Positions 1 through 9,820 of a stretch of 64,000 nucleotides of DNA are shown piece after piece. Below the pieces are notes generated by a model. It ran no database searches. It was not told the DNA's origin and was given only the letters and a program-made list of their open reading frames with translations. The stretch's first letter is position 1, and the number at the start of each line of letters is the position of its first letter. The DNA is from Candidatus Defluviibacterium haderslevense (GTDB taxonomy: Bacteria > Bacteroidota > Bacteroidia > Chitinophagales > Saprospiraceae): assembly GCA_016712225.1 (NCBI GenBank), contig JADJRL010000003.1, positions 386,001-450,000 of the forward strand. The letters run 5' to 3'. Made by a program: the position numbers and the translations under genes.

Positions 1-406
1 CTAAAGTAAGTTGACCCTCAAATTTAAGATTCAATTGCTCCATAATCATCAATGTAATAGCCTCATGATGAATGGGCACTAATGTATGTTCGAGCACATG
101 TGAAAAAGGGCCATGCCCGATATCATGCAACAGGATGGCTAATTGTGAGGCTTCATATTCTTCAGGCGAAATATCGACACCTTTTTCCCTTAAAACATTC
201 AGAGCTGTAGTCATTAGGTGAAAGGCTCCCAATGCATGATGAAATCGGGTATGGACCGCACCTGGATAAACAAAATGGGTTAAACCCAATTGTCGGATGC
301 GCTGTAATCTTTGAAAGTAGGGATGTTCAATGATTTCAAGGATAATGCCCGTTGGAATTCGGATGAATCCATACACCGGATCATTAAATATTTTATGGAT
401 GGCCAA
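1..406 (-). CDS. HD-domain phosphohydrolase, partial (N-terminal part)
   Basis: The open frame runs off the left edge, so only about 135 N-terminal residues are present. The translation shows an early segment NDPVYGFIRIP, then QRLRQ-like and GAVHTRFHHALG, and then the metal-binding LLHDIGHGPFSH, which is the HD signature of dGTPase-like metal-dependent phosphohydrolases. The family hydrolyses (d)NTPs or phosphomonoesters in the cytoplasm; the substrate cannot be read here. No ATG lies in frame upstream of the conserved part. The frame is closed by a TAG at 412-410, so the start is probably the TTG at 406-404. It is divergent from the porX gene to its right. The family call is firm, the start is not. 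Confidence 0.8.
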   Translation of the reverse strand, partial: MAIHKIFNDPVYGFIRIPTGIILEIIEHPYFQRLQRIRQLGLTHFVYPGAVHTRFHHALGAFHLMTTALNVLREKGVDISPEEYEASQLAILLHDIGHGPFSHVLEHTLVPIHHEAITLMIMEQLNLKFEGQLTL

Positions 407-539
407 TATCTAAAAATTTAAGAATTTAATGCATAATTTTATCCTGGATCAATGTTCTAATATATTCATCCTATAATGCGCATAAATATACTATATTCGG
501 ATTAATTCACGTTTGGGTTCGTAAGCAATAGATAAAAAT

Positions 540-2102
540 ATGGATAAAATAAGGATCTTATGGGCGGATGATGAAATGGATCACCTAAAACCGCAATTAT
601 TTTTTTTAGAAAAAAAAGGTTTTACCATTACCACCGTTTCTAATGGTCATGATGCTTTGGCAACTCTGGACGCGGATCCCAATTATGATCTGGTATTTTT
701 AGATGAATCAATGCCCGGAATTTCAGGCCTAGAAACTTTATCGCGCATTAAAGCTAAGGGACTGTTGTTTCCCGTAGTCATGGTGACCAAAAATGAGGCT
801 GAAAATATTATGGAAGAAGCCATTGGAAGTCAAATTGCTGATTATTTGATTAAACCCGTGAATCCGAATCAATTGTTACTGACGATTAAGAAATTGATTG
901 ACAACAAACGCCTGGTGTCTGAAAAAAATACTATGGATTATCAAATCGCATTCAGGCAATTATTCATGGACATTACCGACAGAAATGATTACCATAAATG
1001 GGTCGAAATTTATAAGCAACTCATCGGTTGGGAATTGAAATTAGATCAGGGAAAAGATCCACAAATTCAAGATATTCTATTCCAACAAAAAAAGGAAGCG
1101 AATGTCGAATTTTCAAAATTTATTTTAAATCATTATGCATCATGGTTCAAACCCAATGCTAATGCTCCTATCATGTCGCATCAGGTTATGTATGAGAAGG
1201 TCTTGAAAGATGTGAAGGATGATGTTCCTACAGTTTTTTTATTACTGGATAATTTACGTTTTGATCAATGGAAAGTGATAGAGCCCATTATTTCAGAAAA
1301 ATATTGGATCCAATCTGAAGATTATTTTTTCAGCATACTTCCTACTACAACACAATACAGTAGAAATGCTATCTTCAGTGGCATGTTACCTTCAGAAATA
1401 GAAAAATTCTATCCGGATTGGTGGATCAATGATAATGAAGAAGGTGGCAAGAACCTTAAAGAACCAGATCTACTGGCCAATCTAATTAAGCGTGTTATAC
1501 GTCGTGATATCAAACATGAGTATATTAAAATCACCAATGCAGCTAAAGGAAAACAATTGGTAGATAATGCTTTAAATTTATTGAAAAATAATTTCACTGC
1601 GATTGTTTATAATTTTATTGATATGTTGTCACACGCCAGAACAGAAATGGAAGTGCTTAAAGAATTAGCTTCTGACGAAGTAGCCTATAGATCATTAACT
1701 CGCAGTTGGTTCCTACATTCGCCACTTTGGGTTACCCTTCAAAAATTAGCAGAATTTCCTATCCAGTTGATCATTACTACAGATCATGGCACTATGCGAG
1801 TCCAAGATCCATCCAAAGTCATTGGCGATAAAGAAACTACCGCAAACCTTAGATATAAGGTGGGCAAAAATTTAAATTATGATAAAAAAGATGTTTTGGA
1901 AATTAAGGACCCTGCATCCGTAGGATTACCAAGACCGAATATTTCATCCACATTTATTTTTGCAAAAGAGACGAACTATTTTTTATATCCCAATAACTAC
2001 AATCATTTCCTGAATTATTATAAAAACACCTTTCAACATGGTGGAATCTCTATGGAAGAAATGATTTGTCCAATCATCAAATTAAAAAGTAAAGTGGGAT
2101 AA
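540..2102 (+). CDS. porX: PorX: response regulator with PglZ phosphodiesterase domain
   Basis: Residues 1-120 form a receiver domain with the acidic pair D10-D11, the phosphoacceptor D55 (LVFLDESMPG) and the conserved K of YLIKP near 105. After a helical linker, residues from about 210 to the end form a PglZ/alkaline-phosphatase-superfamily domain, with a metal-site aspartate in LLLDNLRFDQW (about 237), a threonine at about 271 (LPTTTQYSRNAIFSG) and a distal ITTDHGT metal motif. Receiver plus PglZ at about 520 residues is the PorX architecture. In Bacteroidota PorX works with the kinase PorY and a sigma factor to control T9SS genes, and its PglZ domain is a zinc phosphodiesterase. No porY is nearby. 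Five T9SS cargo genes in the same window fit the role. It ends immediately against a convergent gene. Confidence 0.92.
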   Translation: MDKIRILWADDEMDHLKPQLFFLEKKGFTITTVSNGHDALATLDADPNYDLVFLDESMPGISGLETLSRIKAKGLLFPVVMVTKNEAENIMEEAIGSQIADYLIKPVNPNQLLLTIKKLIDNKRLVSEKNTMDYQIAFRQLFMDITDRNDYHKWVEIYKQLIGWELKLDQGKDPQIQDILFQQKKEANVEFSKFILNHYASWFKPNANAPIMSHQVMYEKVLKDVKDDVPTVFLLLDNLRFDQWKVIEPIISEKYWIQSEDYFFSILPTTTQYSRNAIFSGMLPSEIEKFYPDWWINDNEEGGKNLKEPDLLANLIKRVIRRDIKHEYIKITNAAKGKQLVDNALNLLKNNFTAIVYNFIDMLSHARTEMEVLKELASDEVAYRSLTRSWFLHSPLWVTLQKLAEFPIQLIITTDHGTMRVQDPSKVIGDKETTANLRYKVGKNLNYDKKDVLEIKDPASVGLPRPNISSTFIFAKETNYFLYPNNYNHFLNYYKNTFQHGGISMEEMICPIIKLKSKVG

Positions 2103-2537
2103 TCAATTCGATATTTCTCTGACCTTTTCTTCTAACAAAACATATCGTGCTTCATCACATAAAAAATAAATGGTGCTCCCAAAATAACCCTTATGTCTTA
2201 ATTTGATCTTTCCTAAAGATAGTTTGATCAATGGCTTTATCCGCATCTTTTCTATTTGATGAAATGGTATTTTAATGGTCTTTATGTAATTGGTTACATA
2301 AATAAATTCCTGATCCATTTCTACTCTTTTTAATCGAAATAAAGTGAAATAAATAAGTGTCCCAAATAATACAAAACCACAAATAAAAAATAGCTTTATT
2401 AAAAATGGTGATGAAAAAGAAAGATCTTCATTAGCAGCTAACAAAATAGCAAGGGTCAGACTACCAAAAAATACCAACCAAAATAAGGGTATAAACAATG
2501 CAAAAATTAAAGTTGCCGATGAAGAAATCCGAATCAT
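2103..2537 (-). CDS. Small membrane protein, PH-like fold suspected
   Basis: A 144-residue protein with two N-terminal transmembrane segments (about 8-32 and 44-66). A soluble part follows, rich in short hydrophobic stretches (EFIYVTNYIKTIKIPFHQIEKM), which resembles bacterial PH/bPH domains that follow a membrane hairpin. Its stop abuts the porX stop on the other strand. It starts 15 bases after the tatC stop, so it is probably cotranscribed with tatC. No specific function can be assigned, and the PH-like assignment is inferred from pattern alone. Confidence 0.6.
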   Translation of the reverse strand: MIRISSSATLIFALFIPLFWLVFFGSLTLAILLAANEDLSFSSPFLIKLFFICGFVLFGTLIYFTLFRLKRVEMDQEFIYVTNYIKTIKIPFHQIEKMRIKPLIKLSLGKIKLRHKGYFGSTIYFLCDEARYVLLEEKVREISN

Positions 2538-2552
2538 AATGGGTTTATTTAT

Positions 2553-3374
2553 TTACACGATCTCATCTTTTGGATAAACTCGTGCTGCAACATATATACT
2601 CAGTTCATAAAGTAAACACAAAGGAATAGTAACGATCGTCATGGAGACAACATCAGGAGGTGTAATAATGGCTGCTATAATGGTGATAATGACTATAGCA
2701 TGGCGTCGATAAGTCCTCATAAAAACAGGTCCCATGATCCCCAACTTGGCAAGAAAATAAACCACCACAGGTAATTCAAAAACCAATCCTGTCAACATGG
2801 TAAACATTAACATGATGTCAACCATTGAACTCAGCTGAACACTTTCCTTAACTTGTGCACTTACATCATATGACGCTAAAAAACTAATAGAAAATGGTGC
2901 AATAAAAAAATAACCAAATAAAACACCAGATAGAAATAGAGCTGTACAAACAAAAACAATACCTTTAGTAACCATTTGCTCTTTAGTATATAATCCGGGC
3001 TTAATAAACAACCAAAATTCTCTAAAAACCAAAGGAAAGGCAACAATGAGCCCTAAATAAAAACTAACTTCCAAATGCACTGTCAATTGTTCACCTAATT
3101 CTCGAGTATAAATCTCAAATTTGGCTGGTTCGAAACACATAAAATCAGCTAGACTGCATAAAAAACGATAAGTGAAGAAATCTGGTTTGGTGGGTCCCAA
3201 AATGATGGTATCAAATACATAGGACTTCTGAAGAAATACAATGAACATAACTACAATGATGTATAAAGCGGCCCTAAAAAGATGCTTTCTCAAACTGTCA
3301 ATGTGCTCCATGAAGCTCATTTCAGTCTCTACAATTCCTGCTGTATTCTTCTTTTTAAATATATTTGCTAACAT
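2553..3374 (-). CDS. tatC: Twin-arginine translocase subunit TatC
   Basis: A 273-residue polytopic protein with the TatC hallmarks: the N-terminal MSFMEHIDSLRKHLFRA segment, a first membrane span, a long periplasmic loop, FREFWLFIKPGLYTKEQ before the third span, and the C-terminal IITPPDVVSMTIVTIPLCLLYELSIY. TatC recognises twin-arginine signal peptides in the inner membrane and forms the translocase with TatA. No tatA or tatB lies beside it; Bacteroidota often keep tatA elsewhere. The 15-base gap to the downstream small membrane protein suggests one transcript. A perfect -7-like element sits about 33 bases upstream of the ATG. Confidence 0.93.
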   Translation of the reverse strand: MLANIFKKKNTAGIVETEMSFMEHIDSLRKHLFRAALYIIVVMFIVFLQKSYVFDTIILGPTKPDFFTYRFLCSLADFMCFEPAKFEIYTRELGEQLTVHLEVSFYLGLIVAFPLVFREFWLFIKPGLYTKEQMVTKGIVFVCTALFLSGVLFGYFFIAPFSISFLASYDVSAQVKESVQLSSMVDIMLMFTMLTGLVFELPVVVYFLAKLGIMGPVFMRTYRRHAIVIITIIAAIITPPDVVSMTIVTIPLCLLYELSIYVAARVYPKDEIV

Positions 3375-3406
3375 CTTATGAGTAACATGATCTGATCAAT
3401 GTGGTT

Positions 3407-3414
3407 CAAAGATA
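3407..3414 (-). promoter_or_regulatory. Candidate -7 element for tatC
   Basis: Reads TATCTTTG on the minus strand, an exact match to the Bacteroidota -7 consensus TAnnTTTG. It ends 33 bases before the tatC ATG. No clear TTG was seen at the expected -33 distance, so support is the -7 match and its position only. Confidence 0.4.
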
Positions 3415-3445
3415 GGATTCTAAGGTTTATGAATAACTAGTTTAG

Positions 3446-3473
3446 TTGGTAAATTTTATTTGACTTAACTTTG
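3446..3473 (+). promoter_or_regulatory. Candidate promoter for the 3491 gene
   Basis: TTG at 3446-3448 and TAACTTTG at 3466-3473 are separated by 17 bases, matching the Bacteroidota -33/-7 pattern (TTG, then TAnnTTTG). The -7 element ends 17 bases before the ATG at 3491, which leaves a short leader. Confidence 0.55.
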
Positions 3474-3490
3474 AGCACTTAGTTTAACTT

Positions 3491-4681
3491 ATGAAAAAAT
3501 TAATCATTTGGTTTTTATTGTTTTATATTGGCGAAATCGTCCTGGGACAGAATATTGTACGGTACAACTTCAATAATTGCAATTTGTCTGAAAATAATAA
3601 TGCTGCTGGTCCTTTGAAAAACAGTGTATCAGCCGTCTGTGATTGTGGTATTGAGGGAGATGCATTAAATATTTCAGGTCAGGATATAGAATTCCCAATT
3701 GAACTGGATTCGTTTTTTAAAAATGATTTCACCATGTGTATTTCATTATTATTGGATAATCCAACTGGTGAAATGGACATCATTTCGAAAACCTTCAAGT
3801 GTAATGCTGACACTACATTGAGTATTTCATACAGAGCTACCGATTCATTCTTCCTTTTTAGTCTGCGCGAAGGTTTTAATGAAACTGTTTTTTTAGCTGC
3901 CAAAGCGGATCCTCACAGTTGCTGGCAAACCATTTGTTTAACAAAGCAAAGTGGTGACTTTAGGGCTTTTGTCAATGGCGTTGAAAAGGACAGGAAAGTT
4001 ATCAATGAATTGTTGCGATTGAATCATGGCGAACCATTGAGAATTAATAATTCACCATGTCAACCGAATCTATTAAATGGTTTGAGAGGTCGGATTGATC
4101 AATGCATTTTAGCTGATTTTGCATTTGATGGTTCTAAGATTAAACAAGAGTATGTTCCCCAACAAAAAATAATTACCCAAGATACGCTCATTTTTCTTGG
4201 AGATCAATTTCAATTAAGAGCAGCAAGTAATTGTCCGGGATCCTTTCAGTGGTCACCTAATATAGGTCTTTCTACAACGACTTCATTAAATCCTATAGCA
4301 AATCCAACCCAAGATATTAGATACTCACTATCCTTCCAACTTCCGCTATGCAGAATAACAGATACGGTATTCGTCAGAGTAATCGATAAAGACAAAGTGC
4401 AATGCGAAGAGCTGAGACTTCCATCAGCCTTTACACCTAACGGTGATGGACTAAATGATACCTACCACATCAGTAATAATTACTTAGTAGACCGCTTGGA
4501 ATATTTTGATATTCTGGATCGCAATGGTGGATTATTGTTTTCAACAAATGATCCAACTATAGGATGGGATGGTTATAGTAAAGGCAAAACCTTAGTTCCC
4601 GGAACTTATTATTATAGAATAGCCTATCAATGTAAAGGTAATCAATTCAAGACCAGAGGTAGTTTTTTCCTGATGAAATAA
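3491..4681 (+). CDS. Secreted LamG-like protein with T9SS type B C-terminal domain
   Basis: A Sec signal peptide covers residues 1-19 (MKKLIIWFLLFYIGEIVLG). Residues about 30-220 look like a concanavalin/LamG-type beta sandwich (FTMCISLLLDNPTGEMDIISK, FRAFVNGVEKDRK). The last 90 residues are a gliding-motility-type C-terminal domain: LRLPSAFTPNGDGLNDTYHI, then YFDILDRNGG and a closing GTYYYRIAY strand. This type B domain directs export by the type IX system and surface retention or release. Ligand and role are unknown. It is convergent with the giant SprB-repeat protein, with a single base between the stops, and both share the same type of sorting domain. Confidence 0.82.
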   Translation: MKKLIIWFLLFYIGEIVLGQNIVRYNFNNCNLSENNNAAGPLKNSVSAVCDCGIEGDALNISGQDIEFPIELDSFFKNDFTMCISLLLDNPTGEMDIISKTFKCNADTTLSISYRATDSFFLFSLREGFNETVFLAAKADPHSCWQTICLTKQSGDFRAFVNGVEKDRKVINELLRLNHGEPLRINNSPCQPNLLNGLRGRIDQCILADFAFDGSKIKQEYVPQQKIITQDTLIFLGDQFQLRAASNCPGSFQWSPNIGLSTTTSLNPIANPTQDIRYSLSFQLPLCRITDTVFVRVIDKDKVQCEELRLPSAFTPNGDGLNDTYHISNNYLVDRLEYFDILDRNGGLLFSTNDPTIGWDGYSKGKTLVPGTYYYRIAYQCKGNQFKTRGSFFLMK

Positions 4682-4682
4682 G

Positions 4683-7600
4683 CTACCTGATTAAAGTAAT
4701 ATCTCCTCTGTATTGCAGCACAAAGCCATCTCTGAATTTAACAGACGCTATATAAGCATATACTCCGGGATTACAAGGTTGATCTTTGAATCTTCCATTC
4801 CAAGTATTTACCTCTCCGGCACTAATATCCAGATAACTGTTGGAATATACCAAACCTCCCCATCGGTCATAGATTTGTAGCAGACTTATTTCTTCAACAT
4901 CAGGTCCAACAGAAATTTTAAAATGATCATTGGTTCCATCATTATTAGGCGAAATAATATTAGGAACATAAAACCTTCGATTGTTTTCTACAATAATGGA
5001 GATTTTGTCGGAAGCAGTACAACCATTTTCATCGACAACAGTAAGCACATACATCTGATTTCTCGGAGGATTGACAAAACTGGTAGTTTGTGTGCTTGTA
5101 CTCACGAATTGTATGGGCGTCCAAATGATAGAATCCAACAAAGTGGTTGAATTTACAATACCCCTTAATAATACACTATCACCTAACTGTATGGTTTCTG
5201 TTTCTTTTCCAAAATCAACGGAAAGGTTATTGATCGGATCGGGAACAACTATAGAAGTATCCAGCACACAATTGTTTTTATCATAAATCTTTATAGAATA
5301 TATTCCCGAGAACAAAGGCACTTCATCTCCTATTTGATTTGGTGGGCCATCTTGAATCGTATATCGATACTGTGGACCAGCACCGCCAGTTGCATTTAGG
5401 ACCGAAAAGACAAACTGATCATTCGTACAAGCTGGTGTATCGATAGGGGTTATGGTAGCCGATATTTTTGGTGGTTCGTTGATCGTATGTTGCACTGTTC
5501 CTGAACAAAGATTGGTATCAAATACAACTAAGGTGTATGTACCGGCAGCTAATCCAGTGAGTACAGAATCCTGACCCACATTAGGGTTCCATACGAATTG
5601 GCCTTTGCCCTTGTTACCTCCTGTCCATGTAGTTGCTATCCGACCATCTTGTTTTCCAAAACACGAGACATCCAACGTTGAACCCAGGATAACTTGAATT
5701 TTAATTGAATCTGGCTGTCTTACCCTTACAGAATCTAAAAATATACACCCTTTAGCGTCTCTAATGGTTACTTTGTAATATCCATCGCCTATGCCACTTA
5801 AAATCGGGGAAGGTGGATTATTCTCCCACATGTAAGTATATGGACCCGTACCACCTTTGGCTGCTACTGAAACTGAGCCATCAGTGAACTTATAACATTT
5901 AGGTGGAATTATAGTCAATCTTGAAGAGTCTATACTTATTGGAACCGCCGGGAGGATATCAAAATACACAGTATCAGAACACAGGTTATTAACAGACACT
6001 ATAGCATACTGTCTTCCTGAGCAAAGAAGGCGCGCAGTATCTTTATAGCTATTCTGACGATTAAAATACTGTTTTTGTTCGCCGGAAGACCATGTGATGG
6101 TAACTATAGTATCTGAAGTAAACACTTCGATTTGAGCTTGACCATCACAACTCGTTATTGCGGAACAACTTGTCGGTTGCAGACCGGACACTTGCATAGT
6201 TGGTTTAGGTCTATCTATCAATGTGAAGGAATCAATTACAGGAGGGCAACCTCCGATATCATCAATCGTGACTGTATACGTTCCAGCTTTAATATTTACA
6301 TTGACTTGAGATGTAATATTGTTACTCCATTTATAAGTCAACAATCCATTACCACCTTGCGCAGTAACGATAATGAATCCATCAGATTTTCCTGGACAGG
6401 AAGGATTTCTAATGGTTGCTGAATCTATGCGTATTCCATTTCCGGAAAAGTTAATAGTAGTAGATGCTGTATCAAAACAACCATTACTATCTTCAATTCG
6501 TATGGTATATTTACCTGAGGGCAAATTACAAATTCGAGGGTTATTGCCCGGGACATTCCACATGAAGGTATTCACAGTGCCAGTTCCCAGATTGTATAAT
6601 ACTTCGACACAGCCACTGGAATCACCGGGACAGAATACATTCGTATTGTTAAATCCGATTATTTTGGGACCAGTTGGTGCTGAAACAGTATAACTTTTGG
6701 ATTGAGTACATCCATGAGCATCCGTTACGGTAACGGTGTATGTTCCGGCTGATAAGCCCACAATTCTTGGTGTAGTCTTAGCCATAAAATTCCACTGGTA
6801 AGTATAAGGCTGCGTTCCACCAAATGCTCTTAGATCAATAAATGCGTCATTACCCGGGTTACATGAAGCAGTCGTATCTAATGCGTTTTCTATGATTTCT
6901 AAAGAATCTGGTTCAAAAATTTCAATGGTATCTAAAATCGAACATCCTGCCGCATCCATTATAGTAATAACATATTTACCTGCCCGCACCATGGAACTGG
7001 TGTATTCTGTACCATTCAGGACCCCTCCTGGGATTGAATTTCCCAATAGCGTTTGCATAGTGACTTTGATTGGTGTATTCAAGGTCGCTTTAGAACTTAC
7101 AAAAACATGTGCTACACCGTTCGCCTCACCAAAACATCGGACACTATCAACAACGACAGAATCCTGAAGATTCCCGATACCAAAAGGCAGCGAAAAGAAA
7201 AGGGTATCTGCACAACCACCCCGATCTTCAATTAAAACAAACTGATCTCCACAAATACTATCGTTAGTGCATGTTTTAGCTCTCATGCAATTATCATTGG
7301 TATTAAAACTCCAGTAGAAATTATAATTCCCGCCCAAAAATGGATTCCCACCACTTGCCATTGCTGTAACCTGTCCATCACATATTCCAGCACATGAAGG
7401 ATATTTATCTATCGTAACTTTAGAGAATAATGTGTCTGCACGGAGTACAAAGTCCTTTGTAGCTATGCATCCTAAACTGTCCGTAATAGTTACTGTATAA
7501 GTTCCAGCTCCTAGAAATGAAAGGCGACTAACTCCATATATGTTCAATGGGGACCAAGCTATTAATGTAGGCTCTACACCACCAGTATAATTCATCCCAA

Positions 7601-8450
7601 TACGTCCATTTCTTTTGTTATAACAACTGGGATCCTTTGTATAATTTAAATCAGTCGTAATATTTATTGGGTTACTATTTGTTATAGTTATTGTAATATT
7701 AGAGGAATCTCCATTTGCATCTTTAATTGTAAAATCATACATCCCAGCTGAGAGATTATTAATAATTAAACAGTCTCCGGATTTTTGCAGTACAGAATTA
7801 GTTACAGGGTTAATAGAAGTAATAGTATAAGGTGGTAAGCCGCCCCAAGTTTTAATTGTTAATGAACCAGTATTATTTAATGTTCCACAAGCTGTGCTAA
7901 TGACACATAAATGACTTGGCAATTCAATGCAAATTTGATCGTTGGGATTAGCATCATTCACACATACTGTTTTATCATCAACATCTATAATTTCAGTTCC
8001 AATTGGGTTGTCAGAAAAATATATTGAAGAACAAGATCCTGGAGAACCAATTAGAACAAAACACAATTCAAATATAACGGTGTCCGGAATGGTTACACCA
8101 GCTATGTTAACATCATTCCAAACAACTCTTACATCTGAAGTCGTTTTGTTTATTTGTACATTTGAAGCATCAAATCCAAAATTAGGTTGATTGTAAAAAT
8201 TCCGGGCAAAAATAGGTTTAACAAAATTTGGATTATAGTTAATTGGAAATTGCATTGATACGATATTTTTAAAGTTACTCACACGAACTTTAACACAAAC
8301 AGTATCCCCTTTTCCTCCACTAAAAGGTTCTAAATCTATGACCACACAGGTATCTTGCGCGGATAATATAGCGGTATGGCAAAATAAAAATAACGAAACG
8401 ATAAATAAAAGCTTCGGAGTTCGGGAAGTGATATAGCGATATAAATACAT
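4683..8450 (-). CDS. Large surface protein: cohesin-like domain, SprB repeats, T9SS type B domain
   Basis: A 1255-residue protein with a signal peptide (to about residue 31, ILSAQDTC) and an N-terminal cohesin-like beta domain (about 35-165, with GDTVCVKVRVSNFKNI and MQFPINYNP). Ten or so SprB-like repeats follow, each built as (P)SC-x-G-x-x-DG, then GGxxPYTYxW, then AGTYTVTVTDxxGC. The end is a gliding-motility C-terminal domain (RRFYVPNIISPNNDGTNDHF to the final residues). The cysteines recur once or twice per repeat, so intra-repeat disulphides are plausible. Family members are T9SS-exported cell-surface adhesins or filaments; SprB itself mediates gliding. No gliding motor genes are nearby, so adhesion is as likely as motility. 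Confidence 0.87.
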   Translation of the reverse strand: MYLYRYITSRTPKLLFIVSLFLFCHTAILSAQDTCVVIDLEPFSGGKGDTVCVKVRVSNFKNIVSMQFPINYNPNFVKPIFARNFYNQPNFGFDASNVQINKTTSDVRVVWNDVNIAGVTIPDTVIFELCFVLIGSPGSCSSIYFSDNPIGTEIIDVDDKTVCVNDANPNDQICIELPSHLCVISTACGTLNNTGSLTIKTWGGLPPYTITSINPVTNSVLQKSGDCLIINNLSAGMYDFTIKDANGDSSNITITITNSNPINITTDLNYTKDPSCYNKRNGRIGMNYTGGVEPTLIAWSPLNIYGVSRLSFLGAGTYTVTITDSLGCIATKDFVLRADTLFSKVTIDKYPSCAGICDGQVTAMASGGNPFLGGNYNFYWSFNTNDNCMRAKTCTNDSICGDQFVLIEDRGGCADTLFFSLPFGIGNLQDSVVVDSVRCFGEANGVAHVFVSSKATLNTPIKVTMQTLLGNSIPGGVLNGTEYTSSMVRAGKYVITIMDAAGCSILDTIEIFEPDSLEIIENALDTTASCNPGNDAFIDLRAFGGTQPYTYQWNFMAKTTPRIVGLSAGTYTVTVTDAHGCTQSKSYTVSAPTGPKIIGFNNTNVFCPGDSSGCVEVLYNLGTGTVNTFMWNVPGNNPRICNLPSGKYTIRIEDSNGCFDTASTTINFSGNGIRIDSATIRNPSCPGKSDGFIIVTAQGGNGLLTYKWSNNITSQVNVNIKAGTYTVTIDDIGGCPPVIDSFTLIDRPKPTMQVSGLQPTSCSAITSCDGQAQIEVFTSDTIVTITWSSGEQKQYFNRQNSYKDTARLLCSGRQYAIVSVNNLCSDTVYFDILPAVPISIDSSRLTIIPPKCYKFTDGSVSVAAKGGTGPYTYMWENNPPSPILSGIGDGYYKVTIRDAKGCIFLDSVRVRQPDSIKIQVILGSTLDVSCFGKQDGRIATTWTGGNKGKGQFVWNPNVGQDSVLTGLAAGTYTLVVFDTNLCSGTVQHTINEPPKISATITPIDTPACTNDQFVFSVLNATGGAGPQYRYTIQDGPPNQIGDEVPLFSGIYSIKIYDKNNCVLDTSIVVPDPINNLSVDFGKETETIQLGDSVLLRGIVNSTTLLDSIIWTPIQFVSTSTQTTSFVNPPRNQMYVLTVVDENGCTASDKISIIVENNRRFYVPNIISPNNDGTNDHFKISVGPDVEEISLLQIYDRWGGLVYSNSYLDISAGEVNTWNGRFKDQPCNPGVYAYIASVKFRDGFVLQYRGDITLIR

Positions 8451-8474
8451 AATTTGATTCTATTCAATATGTGG

Positions 8475-8482
8475 CAAAGATA
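8475..8482 (-). promoter_or_regulatory. Candidate -7 element for the SprB-repeat gene
   Basis: Reads TATCTTTG on the minus strand, an exact TAnnTTTG match, 25 bases upstream of the ATG at 8450. No convincing -33 TTG was found. Confidence 0.4.
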
Positions 8483-8575
8483 TAATTAAAAAACTTAATG
8501 TGAATGTGGGGATCCGCTCATTAACAAACGCTTGATACCAATGGATTATTATGTCTATTGGAATAAAATAGGGCA

Positions 8576-9820
8576 TTATGAAAGGAATTGTCCATTAATA
8601 CACACTTGTCGTATCCAAGGCGCTGTTAATGAATAGGGTATGTAGCCAAGACTGGGGATATGGTCAGTAATAATCAAATTCGCTTTTTTACCGGGAGTTA
8701 TGCTTCCGACTTCATGGGCCATTTCCAGGGCGTGGGCAGCGTTTATGGTCATTCCCACCAATGCTTCTTCAGGTAATAAGCGCATTTTGATACAGGCTAG
8801 GCTCCACGCCATGGTCAGATTATAACTCGGGCTGGTTCCGGGGTTAAAATCACTGGCTATAGCTATGCCCAATCCTTGTTCAATCATTTTTCGGGCAGGT
8901 GGGTAATGCAGGCTCATAAAAAACGCTGCAGTAGGGAGAACGACAGGTATGGTCGATGAATCTTTTAACAATTCAATTTCTTCATCATTTAACACTTCCA
9001 GGTGATCAACAGAAAGGGATTGGTGCCGAATTCCGATGTCAATACCACCTGAATGGGTGAATTGGTTGGTGTGAATCCTGGATCGAATATTGAATTTACT
9101 GGCTGCAGTTAGTATTTGGTCCGTTTCGTCAGGACTAAAAAAACCTTGTTCACAAAACACATCACAATAGTCTGCAAGTCCTTCTTCAGCTATCTGAGGC
9201 AACATCTGATGAATGAGTTCATCGATGTATCCCTGATGATTTTCTCTATACTTTAATGGATAAGAGTGAGCACCTAAAAAAGTTGCTTTTATGGGAATTG
9301 GAACAGCTTTCTTAAGTCTTTTAATAACTCTTAAGATTTTGATTTCTTCGGTAGGATTCAGACCATAACCGCTTTTGATTTCCATCGCACCGGTTCCATT
9401 TTTTATGGCATTATGGACTAACGATAGAGATTTTTCGAAGAGCGCGTCTTCAGTCATCGATTTGATTTTATCCGCTGAGTTAAGAATGCCTCCACCACGT
9501 GAAGATATTTCCTGATAGCTTAGGCCTTTTATGCGATCTACAAATTCTTGCTCACGCCACTGCGCAAAAACTAAATGGGTATGACAATCTACAAAACTTG
9601 GTATAACGGTTCCTTGATTTGCATCATATTTTGGCACATTGAGGGAAGGACATTGAGCCATTAATCCGAATTCTTTAATCTGCTCGCCTTCGATCCAAAT
9701 ATAAGCATCCTTCAATGGTGATAGCATAGACATGGCCTGTCCCTTTAGTAGAGGAACAGGCGAAGTGCTATGAAGCCAAAGCTCTTTGATATTGATAATC
9801 AACATTGATTCTTTTCCCAT
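8576..9820 (-). CDS. hutI: Imidazolonepropionase
   Basis: A 414-residue amidohydrolase with the family metal motif in VDCHTHLVFAQWREQEF (about 77-93), KSGYGLNPTEEIKILRVI, the metal histidine regions GAHSYPL and RIHTNQFTHSGG, and an aspartate in IASDFNPGTSP. HutI opens the imidazolone ring to N-formimino-glutamate in histidine degradation. No hutH, hutU or hutG lies nearby. The ATG overlaps the stop of the upstream thioredoxin-SPOR gene in a TAATG arrangement, so translation is probably coupled. An internal Met at residue 6 is an alternative start. Confidence 0.92.
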   Translation of the reverse strand: MGKESMLIINIKELWLHSTSPVPLLKGQAMSMLSPLKDAYIWIEGEQIKEFGLMAQCPSLNVPKYDANQGTVIPSFVDCHTHLVFAQWREQEFVDRIKGLSYQEISSRGGGILNSADKIKSMTEDALFEKSLSLVHNAIKNGTGAMEIKSGYGLNPTEEIKILRVIKRLKKAVPIPIKATFLGAHSYPLKYRENHQGYIDELIHQMLPQIAEEGLADYCDVFCEQGFFSPDETDQILTAASKFNIRSRIHTNQFTHSGGIDIGIRHQSLSVDHLEVLNDEEIELLKDSSTIPVVLPTAAFFMSLHYPPARKMIEQGLGIAIASDFNPGTSPSYNLTMAWSLACIKMRLLPEEALVGMTINAAHALEMAHEVGSITPGKKANLIITDHIPSLGYIPYSLTAPWIRQVCINGQFLS

